From Zymoseptoria tritici IPO323 (lineage: Eukaryota > Ascomycota > Dothideomycetes > Mycosphaerellales > Mycosphaerellaceae), in the NCBI RefSeq assembly GCF_000219625.1, contig NC_018217.1, forward strand, positions 2,232,001 to 2,296,000: a stretch of DNA of 64,000 nt, in the 5' to 3' direction. Positions 33,726 through 44,592 of this stretch are shown here, in pieces. Position 1 is the first letter of the stretch. Each line of letters starts with the position of its first letter. The translations under genes were made by a program, and so were the position numbers. The notes under the pieces are model-generated. The model saw only the letters and a program-made list of their open reading frames with translations, had not been told where the DNA came from and ran no database searches.

Positions 33726-36629
33726 ATGCCTTATGGCTACGGTGGGCAAATGCCCTCAGGCTACGACCAAGGATGGCAAGAACAGATGCACCAATATCCG
33801 CAGCAGCCTGGAGCATACCACCACCTCCAACACCAGCAGCAGAACCCGAATCCTCCACCTTCATATCGGCATCACGCTCCGCAACAGCACCCTCAATTCT
33901 CTGCCCCGAACTTTTACGATCAAGGCCAACCTCAACAGGTGTATTACCAGACGCCTTCCTACCAGCAGCCTCAATATCCTTCTCCAATCACTCCACAGAG
34001 TCAATTCCCACACGACGATCGATACTCACCCGATCCGTTACAATACTACCAGCCGCCACCCCAGGGATATCAACATCAGCAACAGCCTCCGCCTCGACCT
34101 TCGGCGTCACAGCCTCAACTTTTGCGACCTGAGGTGCCAAGACAGCCGACCCATCGCTCTTCATCACAGTCACAATGGCAGCAGTCTTCTCAACCTCCAC
34201 GGCAGCCTAGTCTGGCCTCACCCGTGAACACACCGTCTCAAGTACCGCAGCAAAGGCAGCAGCAGCAGCATCGTCCTCCGTCTCAATCTCATCCACCATC
34301 AGTCCACTCCCAAACGCCCGTGCCGCTGCCTCAGAGCCAGCAAATCCGTCAAGACTCGCAGCCTGGGTCTGCTCAAACCCAGCATCAAACGCCCACTGTC
34401 GTCAACCCTCAGGATTTGCAACGCAAAGTGGCTCACGTCCAGGTTCCCGTCGTCCGCATGCTTCAACGAACGGAAGACAGCATGGAGAGAGGGCCAAAAC
34501 GCAGACGTTCCAACGACGGTCGTCCACTTCCTGCCTGCGATGATCCTCCCCGCCGAGTCAGCACTCAGCATCTCAAGCAGTCACAGGGGGCATCTTCACC
34601 CTTGACAGAACTGGCCTCATCGCAGATCCAAGCGATCCCTGCTAACACTCCAAGTGTTGACTACCAAGCCGCTCTGTTGACTCTTTCGGACGAGTATATC
34701 ACTGCTGCTTACAGTATGAGTGGTTCACTGAATACTGCTGAAGTCGACGAGGACATACTTGACCATTACCACGCGCTGCTCGCCACGGGTATGGGCTGTT
34801 TGGAATCCGTACTGAACAATTATCGCATACCAGATGCTCGGAAGGAAGCACGGATCCGCTTGCGACTTGCGAGCCTGTTGTTCGAGGAGACCGACAACGA
34901 CACCGAGGCGGAAGAAGTGCTCAGCAAAGGCATATCAACCTGCGACCGATTTAGACTGACCGATGCGAAGTACGCCATGCATCACCTCCTCGCCCGAATT
35001 TGGCACAGCGGTGGCAAGACCAAAGCGGCCATGAAGGCTGTCGACAAGCTGATCGTCGAGGCCGAAAAGCTTGGTCTCACCCACTGGATCTACGCCTTCC
35101 GGTTCCTGCGGCTGTCCTTTGGCTTGCAGGCCGAGCATCCTCAAACTGAGACTGCAACTCTCGTGAAGAATTTGAGCGCAATCAGTGACATCGCCAGTCA
35201 AGAATACAACATTTCTGTCCAGATTGTGGCTTCGGCATTCACGGCACTCGTACACCTCCGCTCCACTTCTCCTGACAGCCTTGACATGGCACAGCGAGCC
35301 CTTGCTACAGCGAGAGCCCATCAACTTGGCCCTGAGATGGCGTCAATGCCTCAAGTCAAGGCCATGCTTGACTTCCTGGATCTGGCTTGTAGCCTCGTGA
35401 ATCTACAAGCCGATCAAGCTATCACCAAGATGCGCTCCATGCAGTCTGATCTGGATGCTGCTGCGAGAAATCCGTTGTGGCCACAGATCGGAAACGAATG
35501 GTTCTTACCTTTAGCGCAGCTGAAGGGCACGTCCGCAGATCTTGAACTCGACACTCAAGGCATTTTCAAGACGACACCAAGTGGAGATCCGGGTCTGTCT
35601 TTCAAGTGGCTGACCAAGACGCAAGTCTACACGCTTGGCTTTCTACTCAGTGGCCTGTCCAACATGCATAAAAATGCCGGAACCGAACACCATGCAGAGT
35701 CGTTCCTGAGTGAGGGGGTGAAATTGAGCAACGCCACCTCCAAAGCAGCTCTGCAATCGCTCACGGTCGCGTCCACACAGTACAATCACCAGCGACGAAT
35801 GCGACTCGTGCTTCTCCTTTACGTTGTGTTTGCCATGTGCGGTCGCTCAGAGTGGGAGACGGCCACGAAGGGTGTGGCTAATATCCGCAGAGATCTTCAA
35901 CATCTGGAGCGCCAACCAGATGGGAATGTTCTCGCCCTCGTGACCTATCTGGAGGCACTGTGCAAGCATGGTCTGGGCGACCTGGCTGGCGCACTCCATC
36001 TGTACCGCTCACCGGAGCTGGTTCTTACACCAGAAGAGCAGGGCAAGGCTGGCCAAGGGACCGTGAGTTCTGTCAAGGTGATCGCCACTTTGAACGCCAT
36101 CCTGATCATGCGAATGTCCATGGCCAACGACGCCAAGGTCGACCAGTTACTGGCACAAATCGAACCTTTCTGCACCACTCACACCAACAGCAATGGCAAC
36201 GAGTATGGCAACAAGGCGCTCAAAGCAGCTTACAACCTGCTTGGCTGTACCTCGTCTTCGCCGAGGGACGGCGACGGCACCATTCTCAAGACAAAGCAGT
36301 ACATGCAGAACGCCATGCAAGCAGCGCGGAGCAGTGCTGACGACCATCTGCTCTGCATGCTGGTGAACATCATGACGGACCTGTTCTTTACCAATGTCGT
36401 CGGCGAGCAATCTGAGAAGTCAGCCAAAGCAGGCCGGAACCTTGCAAAGAAGACCCAGAACAAGCTGTGGACCGCTGTGTCGGACCGCATGTATGCCGAT
36501 ACACTGGATCGCTCTGGCAAGACGGGCGATGCTGGTCTGATCAGGAATGAGGCGTGGGAGACGATGCATACGCTGCCTCCGTTGCTGCAGGAAGCATTCG
36601 TCGATGTCAAAAGGGAGAGCGTGATGTGA
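33726..36629 (+). CDS. Cohesin loading factor Mau2/Scc4 homologue
   Basis: One exon, 967 residues. Partner of Scc2/Mis4 in loading cohesin onto chromatin. Residues 1 to about 250 are a Gln/Pro/His/Ser-rich, tyrosine-containing disordered region (many QQ and QPP runs, prion-like in composition). A basic segment (RGPKRRRSND, about 255) may be a nuclear signal. From about 310 the chain is helical with TPR-like repeats and matches the cohesin loading factor family: LLTLSDEYITAAYSMSG, ALLATGMGCLESVL, RIRLRLASLLFEETDN and LLARIWHSGGKTKAAMK. The long Q-rich head is a fungal feature absent from animal Mau2. Confidence 0.9.
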   Translation: MPYGYGGQMPSGYDQGWQEQMHQYPQQPGAYHHLQHQQQNPNPPPSYRHHAPQQHPQFSAPNFYDQGQPQQVYYQTPSYQQPQYPSPITPQSQFPHDDRYSPDPLQYYQPPPQGYQHQQQPPPRPSASQPQLLRPEVPRQPTHRSSSQSQWQQSSQPPRQPSLASPVNTPSQVPQQRQQQQHRPPSQSHPPSVHSQTPVPLPQSQQIRQDSQPGSAQTQHQTPTVVNPQDLQRKVAHVQVPVVRMLQRTEDSMERGPKRRRSNDGRPLPACDDPPRRVSTQHLKQSQGASSPLTELASSQIQAIPANTPSVDYQAALLTLSDEYITAAYSMSGSLNTAEVDEDILDHYHALLATGMGCLESVLNNYRIPDARKEARIRLRLASLLFEETDNDTEAEEVLSKGISTCDRFRLTDAKYAMHHLLARIWHSGGKTKAAMKAVDKLIVEAEKLGLTHWIYAFRFLRLSFGLQAEHPQTETATLVKNLSAISDIASQEYNISVQIVASAFTALVHLRSTSPDSLDMAQRALATARAHQLGPEMASMPQVKAMLDFLDLACSLVNLQADQAITKMRSMQSDLDAAARNPLWPQIGNEWFLPLAQLKGTSADLELDTQGIFKTTPSGDPGLSFKWLTKTQVYTLGFLLSGLSNMHKNAGTEHHAESFLSEGVKLSNATSKAALQSLTVASTQYNHQRRMRLVLLLYVVFAMCGRSEWETATKGVANIRRDLQHLERQPDGNVLALVTYLEALCKHGLGDLAGALHLYRSPELVLTPEEQGKAGQGTVSSVKVIATLNAILIMRMSMANDAKVDQLLAQIEPFCTTHTNSNGNEYGNKALKAAYNLLGCTSSSPRDGDGTILKTKQYMQNAMQAARSSADDHLLCMLVNIMTDLFFTNVVGEQSEKSAKAGRNLAKKTQNKLWTAVSDRMYADTLDRSGKTGDAGLIRNEAWETMHTLPPLLQEAFVDVKRESVM

Positions 36630-37648
36630 TGAACGGCTGACATGTCGGCTGATGCGGATGAGCATTTTATGGGTTTAATGAAGGTACATGTACAGGACAG
36701 ACTTACTGGCGTTCACAATGAGGGCGCAATGATCGGCATGGGATGGAAGCATAAAGGGCAAAGTCTAAATTACGGAGGACAATGATATGTCGGGCCAACG
36801 AGGTATGATTGATAATGTTCAAAGCACGCATCTCACCTGGTTGCAAAACCCACGCTGGAACTCGATGCGACGCCGATCTCACTCCTGGAGGCAGCGATTA
36901 GATACGCCAGAGTCCCCTCTTCCATCCTTGTTCTCTCACGCGAGGGGATCCATGGTGCTTCTCCGCAATGGCACGTTGTCGCCAGCCACAGCTTGAAGCG
37001 TCCCTCGCGCCATGATGAGCGAGTCATGGGATCCTGGCCTGGCTGCGGCAAAGTCACGCATTGTCCTCACTCCTCGTAGCCCACCAATAATTTCCCATTG
37101 CCGGGAAACGCAGCCTCGCTGGATCGTGGCATGGGACACGATACCGCATCCAGTCTCTGGGCAAGGTTTCAATTGATCTGCTAACCGCCAAATACAGCGG
37201 CTTGGTACATCGGAATGGTGAGTCTCAAATCCGACCAAGGCGAAATGCCCATCATCCAGACGGACTAGACGCGGGATACACCATACACGCCAGGAAGCGA
37301 AACGTGGACTCGGCTAGTTGGGAAGGGTACCGTCCACTTCTCACGTAGCGAATGCGACCATGGACATCGTTCTCGCACGCAGGTGGCCAGGACCAGGCTG
37401 CCAGAGTCTCGAACGTGGAGCGAGCGGCTTGAGCCTTCGTCGAGCGTTTCGCCCATGCGAGCATGAATGCCCGTGCGCTTGTCCGTCCGTTTTTCTTCGA
37501 AAAGCTCGAACGGCTCCGCCTCTTTATCCTCAGATGCGCCAAATTGGTGTATACGGCGTTCGATCCACGACATTCCTCCGCGGTCGATGAACCCGTCAGC
37601 AAACCCTAAGGTAGTGGACTATGCTTTACAACCTGTCCAAAGATAATC
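36630..37648. other. Intergenic, no supported gene
   Basis: 1,019 bp between the MAU2 stop and the P450 start. Minus-strand frames at 36936-37238 and 37252-37602 are open but lack domains, signal peptides or consistent composition. It must include the P450 promoter. Confidence 0.45.
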
Positions 37649-39300
37649 ATGTGGGCCTCTTTCTACGCTACTATCATCGGAGCTCTGGTATACTGGTTCT
37701 TTCAACGTTCACGAGTCAAGGCAACTCATGAGCGAATCGTCCAACGCGAAGGCTGCCTCCCGCTACGATGCCTACAACACAAGTGGTATCCCCCTTTTGG
37801 TCTGGACAAGCTTAGAAAGGTCACAGAGGCCGAGAAAATCAAGACGTATCCTCTGCTTATGCTCGGAGATCACGAGAGATATGGAGATACGTATGCCCAA
37901 TGGGGTGGGTCTGTCTATACGGTGATCACTCGGGACCCTCGGAACATTCGTGCGATGCTCTCGAGACAGTTCAAGTCCTTCGAGATTGGGAGTGGTCGAC
38001 ATGGGTGCGTGCGACCTCTGCTAGGGGACGGCATATTCACCCAGGACGGATCCAAGTGGGAAGCATCCCGCAAGCTTTTGGCTCCCATGATTCAGCGGCC
38101 GACCTTGCCAGAGCTGAATCTTGTCGAGCGTCACTTCCAACTCCTTCGGAATGCGATGACTTCTGGCCTTGTATCTGATCGGGGTCCGCTCGTATCGCCT
38201 GTCGCTGTCAATATGAAAGATCTCTTGCTCGACCTTAGCTTGAAGTTGACAACGGAGTTCCTGCTCGGGAAAGATTTAGATTCCAAGATGGCGCCCGCAA
38301 GTTCCACCCAATGGACAGACGACTTCGCTGCAGAGTTCAATGTTGCATTCAAATGGATCTCCAAGCGTGAGCGACTGAAGGCTTTCTACTGGCTTATCGA
38401 CTCGGTCCAATTCAGGAAATCTTGTGATGTCGCACAGAGGCTTGTAGATGAAGCAGTGTGCCATGCGCAAGAACTTAGAAAGAGTAGGAAGTTATCCGGA
38501 GAGAGCTATGTGGCTCTAGACTCTCTGCTGCACCAAGAAGGCGATCACGAAACGGTGCGAGACCAGTTCATGAACTTGCTACTCGCGGGAAGGGACACGT
38601 CCGGAGCTTTGCTATGCTGGGCTTTCTACGCGCTTTCGAGGGAACCTCAAGTGCTGATCAAGATGAGGAAGGAAATCGAAAGCATGGTCGGCACGGACGG
38701 CAGAGCACCCACGAAGAGTGAATTGAACTCTATGACCATTTTGGACCAATTTGTCACAGAGAGTGAGTGTTCAATATATGTTTCTTTGCAGACAGACAGC
38801 TGACTAGCATGACATGTACAGCTCTTCGACTCTTCCCCCCTATACCGCTGAACGGTCGCTTCAGTACTGAGGATACATTCTTGCCCCATGGCGGCGGTGA
38901 GGATGGTGAAGCTCCCATTCTCATCCCCAAAAGGACGTTGATCGCATTTTCCACGTTCGCCACGCACCGTAGCGAAGACCTATACGGAAGGGACGCCAGC
39001 AGATTCAACATCGGAAGATGGGAGGATCACACGAAAGAGCAACGGATGGTCGACTGGTCATACCATCCCTTCCTTGGAGGCCCTCGGAAGTGCTTGGGTG
39101 AACGATTCGCCATCACCGAGGCAAAATATTTGATCTGTCGAGCTTTGCAACACTTTCAGGAGATCATTCCTATTGACGAAGATGGCAATACGCTTGCTTT
39201 TCGGTCCGATGGAGCGTGGGTCGACGACGTCAAATACCACGTTGGCCTGACCATGATGCCTGACGCAGGTTTATGGCTTCGATTTGTACCAGCCTTCTGA
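37649..39300 (+). CDS. Cytochrome P450, CYP52-like
   Basis: Membrane-bound monooxygenase. Exons 37649-38762 and 38822-39300 give 530 residues. Seen: an N-terminal membrane anchor (WASFYATIIGALVYWFF), C-helix WEASRKLLAP, I-helix LLAGRDTSG, the ExxR motif ETLR formed exactly across the splice junction, and the heme loop FLGGPRKCLGERFA with Cys at about 462. FLGGPRKCLG and the overall layout fit the CYP52/CYP539 clade; CYP52 members omega-hydroxylate alkanes and fatty acids. The assignment to a family within the clade is uncertain. A peroxisomal-type acyl-CoA synthetase is in the window, but over 20 kb away, so no cluster is implied. A minisatellite starts 50 bp after the stop. Confidence 0.92.
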
Positions 39301-39739
39301 TTTCAAGAACACGAACGTCAGCTTTGCTCGCTCGCCAATCGTTACAACTACTTGTACGCCTCCTTGTACGCCTCCTTGTACGCCTCCCTGTACACCTCCA
39401 TGTACAACTCTATGTACGATTACCTGCACGGCTACTTGCACGGCTACCTGTACGACTACTTGCGCTCCTTGTTTTCGGTCCTGCTGAGTCACATGTACAC
39501 GTTCCTACGTGCCGTTGCAACCGTTCTGCTACGATATCCATGAGCCTATGTAGTACGTCCGACTATCTTGTTTTCACGTGTCCATCTCTGCCGACTGTCA
39601 CGCTTATCTTGCCACTTAGGAAGGAACGTCGGTGTGCTTCCAAGCTTTCGAAAGCGTTAATCCTCTCTTTCACGCCTTATCACCCCGGCCGCAAACCAGA
39701 ATGGCAGAGCAGCCTTTCTATCCAAGATACTTGTCTTCC
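39301..39739. other. Convergent 3' region holding the minisatellite
   Basis: 439 bp between the stops of the P450 and the next minus-strand gene. Apart from the 12-bp tandem array I see no feature; the frames through it are artefacts of the repeat. Confidence 0.55.
39351..39470. repeat. 12-bp minisatellite, about ten units
   Basis: Head-to-tail units beginning CTTGTACGCCTC: three identical copies at 39351-39386, then seven that drift (CCTGTACACCTC, CATGTACAACTC, TATGTACGATTA, CCTGCACGGCTA, CTTGCACGGCTA, CCTGTACGACTA, CTTGCGCTCCTT). Because 12 is a multiple of three, several frames stay open and give fake tandem peptides. The complement of the unit contains AGGCGTACAAG, the core of the dispersed motif at 24.8 and 60.3 kb. 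Confidence 0.9.
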
Positions 39740-41335
39740 TCACTCCACGTTCAACCAAGTCCTGATTTCAAAATCCTTCTTCACCTCAAATTTGCGATCC
39801 TCCTCATGCAGCGGCAACAACCAGAAGTCTTCTCCATCCCAAGCGAAGCACGGCTTATCAGACCTCACGCAACGTTCGCAGGCCCACTTGGCGTCCTCGT
39901 CGCCGGCTCTCCAAGTCAGCCCTCCACCTTTGCGTAGCAGCCTCGTCGATACGCACGGCTTCCGCACTTTTCCACTGTCGATGTCTTCACGCCTGTACTT
40001 GATGCAGATGTCATCCCTCCATTCGGTTCCCCGGGACGCCTCCCATGCGTTCACTAAGTCCAGAATTTGATCCCAGAGCTCAGCGCAGCTGTCGCTTAAG
40101 TCTTGCGAGGTGTGGTAGGAGACGATGTCGTCCGAATCGTAGCCAGTACTGGCCTTGAATTTGAAGGTCTTCTTCAATTCTTTCAGTGCGGCTTTGGCAA
40201 TCGATGCAGAGGAGACAGATGAGTTTGAATAACGAGAGCTGGTCCGGCGGCGCTTCGGCAAGGTGGACAGGGAATTCGGCGGTGTTGGTGGAGAATCGTC
40301 CTCGAAGTCAGCGTCGGGACTCACCATGCGTTTGCGTTTTGGCTGTGCCGGGCTTGGCTGAGATGATTGGATTGAGGGGGACGAGAGACTTGACATACCC
40401 AAGGCAGACTTGGCGTTCGACTGAGAGCGTATGGCAAGAACTGGACTCTTCAAGTTCAGTGGTACGGATGCCGGCGGCGGCGGCGGCGGACGGATGGAGC
40501 CAGCTTTTCCAGGAACGTTCTTGGTAACTCGTGTCGTCAGAGGTGCTTGTCGGTGCATGGGCACGGTGTAGAGGGCCTCTGCTGGCATCGAGATCGAGGC
40601 TCGCCGGGTCGACGGTGTTGTTCGTTCATCCAGAGACGCCGGTAGCGCAGCCTCCGCTGGCACTGGTCCTTCCTGCGATGCTGCTGCTCTAGCTGCTGCC
40701 TCCATTTTGATGCGCACGGCACTGTTCTCAGTCAGTACTCCGGAACCTCGACACCGCATGCAACAATCCCTGGCTTACTCTGGAACGACCTCATCGTCGT
40801 CTTGATCGTCCTCTGCGCCTTTGCCCACCGCGGTAGCAGGGAATCGTCTACTCTTCGAGTTTTCTCTCTTCTCCACCTCGAATTGTTTCTTCAGACCAGC
40901 GGCGTAAGTTTTGGTACGCTCCAGCTCAAGTCTGACCTGTTTCAACTCCGCCTTCACGGAACTGGCATCAGAGCCGTAGCCCTTCTGCGCCAATTGTTCA
41001 GCAGCCTCCGCGAGCACATTGTTCCGCTCATCTATCTGGATCTGAAGGCCCTTGATCTGAGCTTTCCATCCTAGCTCTGCCTGGTCGAACCTTGCGCACG
41101 ACTCTTGGAGTCGTTGATCGGAGCTCTTGGCTGCTTCTAGTGCATGCTGAAGCTGTTGGTGCAGCAATGAATGATTTTGAGGAGGAAGTGCCGAGTGCGC
41201 GCTCTGAAAACGATGACTGCTGGCGGCCAGAAGGTCGTCTTTGTGTGCCAGCAGAGCTTGTAGCTCGAGATTCCGCGCATTGGCCTCGTTGAGCTGATTT
41301 CGAAGTCGGTCAGCAAAATGGTGCTGCGAAGCCAT
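39740..41335 (-). CDS. Uncharacterised coiled-coil protein with a CxxCx5C C-terminal module
   Basis: Exons 41335-40779 and 40721-39740 join to 512 residues; the intron has GTAAGC and AACAG ends and keeps frame. I do not recognise a named family. The N-terminal 160 residues are a long helical, probably coiled-coil region rich in Gln, Leu, Ala and Glu. The middle is disordered and basic, with likely nuclear signals (AQPKRKRMVS, LPKRRRTSSR) and a polyproline stretch. The C-terminal 130 residues look folded, with ELWDQILDLVNAWEASRG and the cysteine motif CERCVRSDKPC followed by FAWDGEDFWLLPLHEEDR. Cys spacing C-x2-C-x5-C could bind a metal but has too few ligands for a classic Zn2Cys6 cluster. 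Probably nuclear (inference). Confidence 0.78.
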
Positions 41336-42004
41336 TGCGATAGCTGGTCCTTGATGTTGATAGTGTAGAATGGACAGTGGTAGCAGGGAAGAAGGAGTAT
41401 GGTTGTTTGCGAATAGATAAACGCAGTGACGGCATCGAATGATGCGTAGGATCGAAGAAATCACTTACCGAAGGAGCACTTTCTATTGCGTTGGCGCGAC
41501 TGACTGCAGTGATCTGGAAGATATCAGTGTCTGCCTTATGTCGCGAGCAAGTTCCCCCGCCAGCCGCTGCATTGTTTGGTGTGAGCTGCTAGCAACTTCG
41601 ACGAACTGCGCGGGTGATTGCCAGGGTCTTGGCGGGTCTAAGTGAATGAACGCGACTGAGACGCTGGCACATGCGACTGCGGATGTGATCCGAGCTTTGA
41701 GAAAAGGGACGCAGCGATCACATGCTGATACGTTGAGGAAGGCTGAGGTGCGTCATCCAATGACTGCCAGCGTTCGAGACTGCATCACTGCTTGATGGCA
41801 GCACAGTGTTGCGCAGAAGTGGCCTTCTCAATGCGTGCTCAGCGGCAGCTAGGTTAGGTGACAGTCGACGATTACCAACTCATGTTGCGGTCATTGGGTC
41901 TTGATGTTTGTGTTGATGACTTACAACAAGCCAAGGTGAGGTATATTGGTACAGCTCAATTGTACATGTTCTCCACGCCTGCGCTTCGATAGAACCACTA
42001 ACGC
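41336..42004. other. Intergenic, no supported gene
   Basis: 669 bp upstream of the coiled-coil gene and downstream of VPS55, both on the minus strand. No coding sequence or repeat that I can support. Confidence 0.45.
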
Positions 42005-42527
42005 TCAGAACTCCTCCTGCTCGCGGAAAAACATGGTGAAGCTGATGATCGTGCTGTAGATAAGCAGACCGCCAACAATACTCATTGCCATAGCCGGAAT
42101 CTGGATCAGATCGCAATGCGCCAATACAACTGGCAGAGCTGCAGACACCATGTATCAGCACTCTGTTCGTGCAGACGATTGTCCTATGCTTCCTGGACGT
42201 TCATGTGTGTGTACTCACCAATTCCCATAACCACCAAGAAACCCGTCAAGAACCTCCCCAGTTCGACAATGCTGTTGTTTCCGTTGTCCATGAAGTCATC
42301 GCTGCCTTGAGCTTTTCCGCATACCCAGTTCGGTATCGGTGCGATCACGTATGTTGCGACCACGAGAAGTGGCAGGTAGTTCTTGAAGAGAGCCGAGGAG
42401 AGGATGACGAGGAGGAATCCGATGGCGAGGATCTGGAGACAATATATTGTTAGCTTGCGATCAAGCTCACCATTCGGTAGATGCTGCGTACAAAGGACAG
42501 GACGATGATTGTCTTGAGACCCGCCAT
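42005..42527 (-). CDS. vps55: Vps55-type endosomal membrane protein (OB-RGRP family)
   Basis: 127-residue four-pass membrane protein of late endosomes, related to the leptin receptor gene-related protein. Exons 42527-42492, 42432-42219 and 42138-42005. Spliced N-terminus MAGLKTIIVLSFILAIGF leads into helix 1; then ALFKNYLPLL, the family loop YVIAPIPNWVCGK, DFMDNGNNSIVELGRFLTG, a helix with GIALPVVLAHCDLI, and the end FTMFFREQEEF. Phases agree at both joins. Yeast Vps55 forms a complex with Vps68, whose homologue is at 30.3-30.9 kb here. Confidence 0.92.
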
Positions 42528-42948
42528 GATTGCGGTCGCTGCGGGTTCCGGCGTAGAGTTGTGACGCAAGGAAAATCACGTCAAGGCGTCAACGGAACGA
42601 TCGGCTGCGAGCTGTATTCGTATGGAGGACCGGTTTGGTGTCGTCGAAAGCGTGTGAGTTTGAGTGAAGGTGAAGTCGCATCTCGCTGCTCACATGCGAG
42701 ACGAGAGCTACCAAGATTGACGTTGTGGTCGGCTCCTGCCTGCTCGCGTGGCTGCTACTCTAGTGACGCACGGGCCGCGCCTTGCTTTACATCCGCGTTG
42801 CAAGCCATCTTCAAAGGAGCGCTATCCGTGAAACTACAACAAACATCACTCTCTCAAAACATTCAGCACCTTCGATCACGACCGGAACAACACGCATCAC
42901 CAGACACATATTCGCCTTTCAGGTCTTTGCACTCACACACATTTCACC
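42528..42948. promoter_or_regulatory. Divergent promoter region, VPS55 and IWS1
   Basis: 421 bp between divergent starts; the IWS1 side is CA-rich and pyrimidine-rich near the start codon. No named site recognised. Confidence 0.45.
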
Positions 42949-44436
42949 ATGGAGGATCTCGAAATGCCCGCTGGCTCGCCAGCTGTGCAGAATGGCAATG
43001 AACCGCAAGGAAACGACGACCCTGGCGATATGCTGCGTCCTGGTGTCGAAGAGGAAGACAATTCAGGAACGCCACCAATCGCAGAGCCAGAGGCGGACAT
43101 GGAAATGCGCGAGGCCGACGATGCGCCCGTGAACGGCAACGCAGAACTAGACCCCACCATCACCGATGCTGCAGTACAGGATGATGAGGATGGCGACCTT
43201 GAATCAGACTTGGAGGAGCTGGATGAGGAGCAGTTCGACGACTTTGATCCCTCGGCTCTCAACATTCCAGACAAGCCATTGATGGTGGACGAGACGAACG
43301 TCGGGCTACTGGGTGTGCACAAGAGGAAACGAACTGCTGAAGAGGAAGCGGAGCGCGAGCGGAAGAAGAAGAAGAAGGAGAAGAAACGCGACAGGCCGTC
43401 GAAGCGAAGCAAGAAAAGCGCGGATGATGAAGACGATTTCGAAGGCGGAGTCGAAATGGACGGCAAGCGTGCACGAAACACAGGAGAAGGTCGTCCGGGC
43501 AAGGCTGCGAAGAGGGCCAGGACACCGGAGGACGAGGAAAACCTCAGCCCAGAAGAGCGTAAGTTGAGCCCGCGTGTGAAGTCTTCACCGCATCACTAAC
43601 AGGATCCAGGCCGCCGCCGTGCATTGGACCGCAAGATGGACGAGGCTCTTAAGTCCCACACACGTGTCTCGCGCCGCAAACAAGGGCAGGACATGGAGGA
43701 GCGCGCTGATCAGGAGCTTGGTCAGATGCGTGAGCGAATTGGAAAAGCGTGTGAAGCAGACGCCAAAGCTCGCGAGGCCGGAGGCATGGCCACACAAAAG
43801 CTCAAGATCCTGCCCGACCTCGTCGAGCTCCTCAATCGCAACACAATCCAAGCGCAGCTCGTCGACCCCGATGTCAACATTCTGGAAGGAGTGCGCTGGA
43901 TGCTTGAACCCGCCGATCAAGATGCCGCTCTACCCAACTATAAGATCCAGCGCGAACTCTTCAACATTCTTAGCCGTCTCAATATCGGCAAAGAAGCTTT
44001 GAAAGCTTCGCAGATCGGCAAAGTCGTTCTCTTCTACACCAAATCAACACAACCTCAGCCCGCGATCAAGCAAATGGCGCAGCGATTAGTTGGAGAATGG
44101 ATGCGCATCATCCTCAACAAGACTAAGGATCATCGCAACGTCAACATTGAGACCAGGGAGTACGATCCGGTGCTCGCAGAGCAGAGCCAGAGGGCAGCGG
44201 GTACACAGATCGACCGCTCAGCTATTGCTGCCGAGAAGCGTCGCAAGATTTTGGCCGCACCTGGTCCGACCAACCGCGCCAGAGTCGAGGGTGGCCTAGG
44301 CACGTACACCATCGCGCCGGTCAGCAACCTCAGCAATGCTCAAGGTGTCAGCTCGCGTACACTTGGTTCAAGTGGAGCTGACGCTTTCCGCAAGATTGCG
44401 GCCAGAAGTCAGGGCGGCAAGGGCGGCAGGAGATAA
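42949..44436 (+). CDS. iws1: Transcription elongation factor Iws1/Spn1
   Basis: Partner of Spt6 on elongating RNA polymerase II. Exons 42949-43558 and 43610-44436 give 478 residues. The first half is acidic and disordered (DDEDGDLESDLEELDEEQF), then strongly basic (RKKKKKEKKRDRPSKRSKK). The second half is the helical TFIIS N-terminal-type domain: LLNRNTIQAQLVDPDVNILE, VRWMLEPADQDAALPNY, IQRELFNILSRLNIGKEALK, GKVVLFYTKS and AQRLVGEWMRIIL, all typical of Iws1. The tail is Gly/Arg-rich (ARSQGGKGGRR). An AG three to eight bases before the chosen acceptor gives a poorer join. Confidence 0.94.
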
Positions 44437-44592
44437 AGATCATGTTAGGCATAAACGAGCGTGTAAGAGTAGCGATGCGGCGTTCACTTTGGTCTGCATT
44501 ACACATGGAGCGAAGAATGGTTTTGGGAGCGGCCGGTGTATCTTGTCTGCCAGTGACAGAAGTGGCATCTCTGAATTTGGCTATACAATCTG

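Noticed and set aside
37252..37602. Minus-strand frame of 116 codons upstream of the P450
   Set aside because: Overlaps other equally long frames, lacks any domain, and its composition looks like open intergenic DNA.
39351..39470. Considered as a CRISPR array
   Set aside because: Units are contiguous with no spacers, and the DNA is eukaryotic.
39271..39543. Frames encoding tandem peptides (YASL-like and QVAV-like) considered as a repeat protein
   Set aside because: Several frames on both strands are open only because the 12-bp minisatellite is a multiple of three.
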